DNA from: an uncultured Propionibacteriaceae bacterium
GTDB lineage: Bacteria > Actinomycetota > Actinomycetes > Propionibacteriales > Propionibacteriaceae
DNA length: 14,280 nucleotides
Reading direction: 5' to 3'
Assembly: GCA_937988865.1 (NCBI GenBank)
Contig: CALKHV010000018.1
Location: 1-14,280, forward strand
A model generated the notes under the pieces. That model was given only the letters and a program-made list of their open reading frames with translations, was not told where the DNA came from and made no database searches. Numbering within the stretch: position 1 is the stretch's first letter; every line of letters starts with the position of its first letter. Made by a program: the position numbers and the translations under genes. This document shows, piece by piece, positions 13,781-14,280 of this stretch.

Positions 13781-14280
13781 TCAGAAGGCCACCTCACCGG
13801 TGACCGGATCGACACCGGCAGGCACCTGCGACGCATCCTCCGGCTGCTCCCCGAGGCCGAGGACCCTGAGGATCTTCGCCTCGATCTCGTCGGCAACATC
13901 GGGATGGGTCTTGAGGTAGGTCCTTGCGTTTTCTTTGCCCTGACCCAGTTGATCGGTTTCGTAGGTGAACCACGCGCCGGCCTTGCGGATGATCCCGTGT
14001 TCCACACCCATGTCGATCAGGCTCCCCTCACGGCTGATGCCCTGGCCGTAGAGGATGTCGAACTCCGCCTGCTTGAAGGGCGGGGCGACCTTGTTCTTGA
14101 CAACCTTGACGCGGGTACGGTTCCCCACCATCTCGTTGCCGTCCTTCAGCGTCTCGATCCTGCGGACGTCGAGCCGGATCGAGGAGTAGAACTTCAGCGC
14201 ACGTCCACCCGTGGTCGTCTCGGGTGACCCGAACATCACGCCGATCTTCTCGCGCAACTGGTTGATGAAGATGGCGGTGG
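13781..14280 (-). CDS. recA: RecA recombinase, C-terminal half (5' end outside window)
   Basis: The reading frame runs off the right edge; 165 complete codons are visible. It begins TAIFINQLREKIGVMFGSPETTTGG, here read in pieces: IFINQLREKIG is the Walker-B-side and loop L2 region, and GSPETTTGGRALKFY follows it. RLDVRRIE, GNRTRVKVVKNK and PPFKQAEFDILYG complete the core, and an acidic C-terminal tail ends VDPVTGEVAF. RecA forms filaments on single-stranded DNA, drives strand exchange and activates LexA cleavage. The stretch VKVVKNKVAPPFKQAEF is continuous at the site where the M. tuberculosis RecA intein is inserted, so no intein is present there. The promoter and any LexA box lie outside the window. 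Confidence 0.97.
   Translation of the reverse strand, partial: TAIFINQLREKIGVMFGSPETTTGGRALKFYSSIRLDVRRIETLKDGNEMVGNRTRVKVVKNKVAPPFKQAEFDILYGQGISREGSLIDMGVEHGIIRKAGAWFTYETDQLGQGKENARTYLKTHPDVADEIEAKILRVLGLGEQPEDASQVPAGVDPVTGEVAF

Noticed and set aside
14090..14120. Possible RecA intein site
   Set aside because: The reading frame is continuous through VKNKVAPPFKQAEF, so no intein interrupts recA in the visible part.
1..14280. Mobile elements, CRISPR arrays, tRNA or rRNA genes, riboswitches
   Set aside because: I looked for direct repeats, transposase motifs, tRNA-like folds and long terminal repeats and saw none; gene content is core and in conserved order.

Overview
The window is GC-rich, gene-dense core chromosome of an actinobacterium. 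Gene content and order (lexA, dinG, hflX, dapF, miaA, miaB, an amino-acid ABC ATPase, RNase Y, recX, recA) match the conserved lexA-to-recA neighbourhood of Actinobacteria. RNase Y together with an uninterrupted recA and TCGAAC-N4-GTTCGA operators suggests a Propionibacteriales-like organism rather than a mycobacterium. That placement is inference, since there is no rRNA or database search behind it.

Layout: (a) 1-417, the 3' end of an RDD-family membrane protein, closed by a strong hairpin. (b) 498-1996, a divergent SOS unit. lexA reads rightward and a small single-pass membrane protein reads leftward. Between them lie two recognisable promoters and three LexA boxes. The leftward gene sits where other actinobacteria carry a LysM-type SOS division suppressor, but it has no LysM domain. 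(c) 1971-2273, a small DUF167 protein directly after lexA with no ordinary start codon at the expected place. (d) 2268-7619, a leftward cluster miaA-dapF-hflX-dinG with very short spacings. (e) 7769-8164, a rightward acidic helical protein resembling the Rv0909/MT0933 antitoxin family, without a toxin gene. (f) 8234-9703, leftward miaB. (g) 9778-11444, rightward aldose-1-epimerase-like gene translationally coupled to an orphan glutamate-type ABC ATPase. (h) 11450-14280, leftward rny, recX and the 3' half of recA.

Functionally the window combines SOS control (lexA, recA, recX, the putative division inhibitor, dinG helicase), tRNA modification at A37 (miaA makes i6A, miaB converts it to ms2i6A), ribosome and RNA turnover (hflX, rny) and lysine/peptidoglycan precursor synthesis (dapF).

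The genes are ordinary core genes and I see no insertion sequence, prophage, CRISPR array, tRNA or rRNA. The most interesting points are the LysM-less SOS membrane protein with its paired operators, the probable leaderless starts of lexA and the epimerase gene, and the glutamate-transporter ATPase left without its permease and binding protein. Long open frames antisense to the genes are GC-driven shadows and were discarded.
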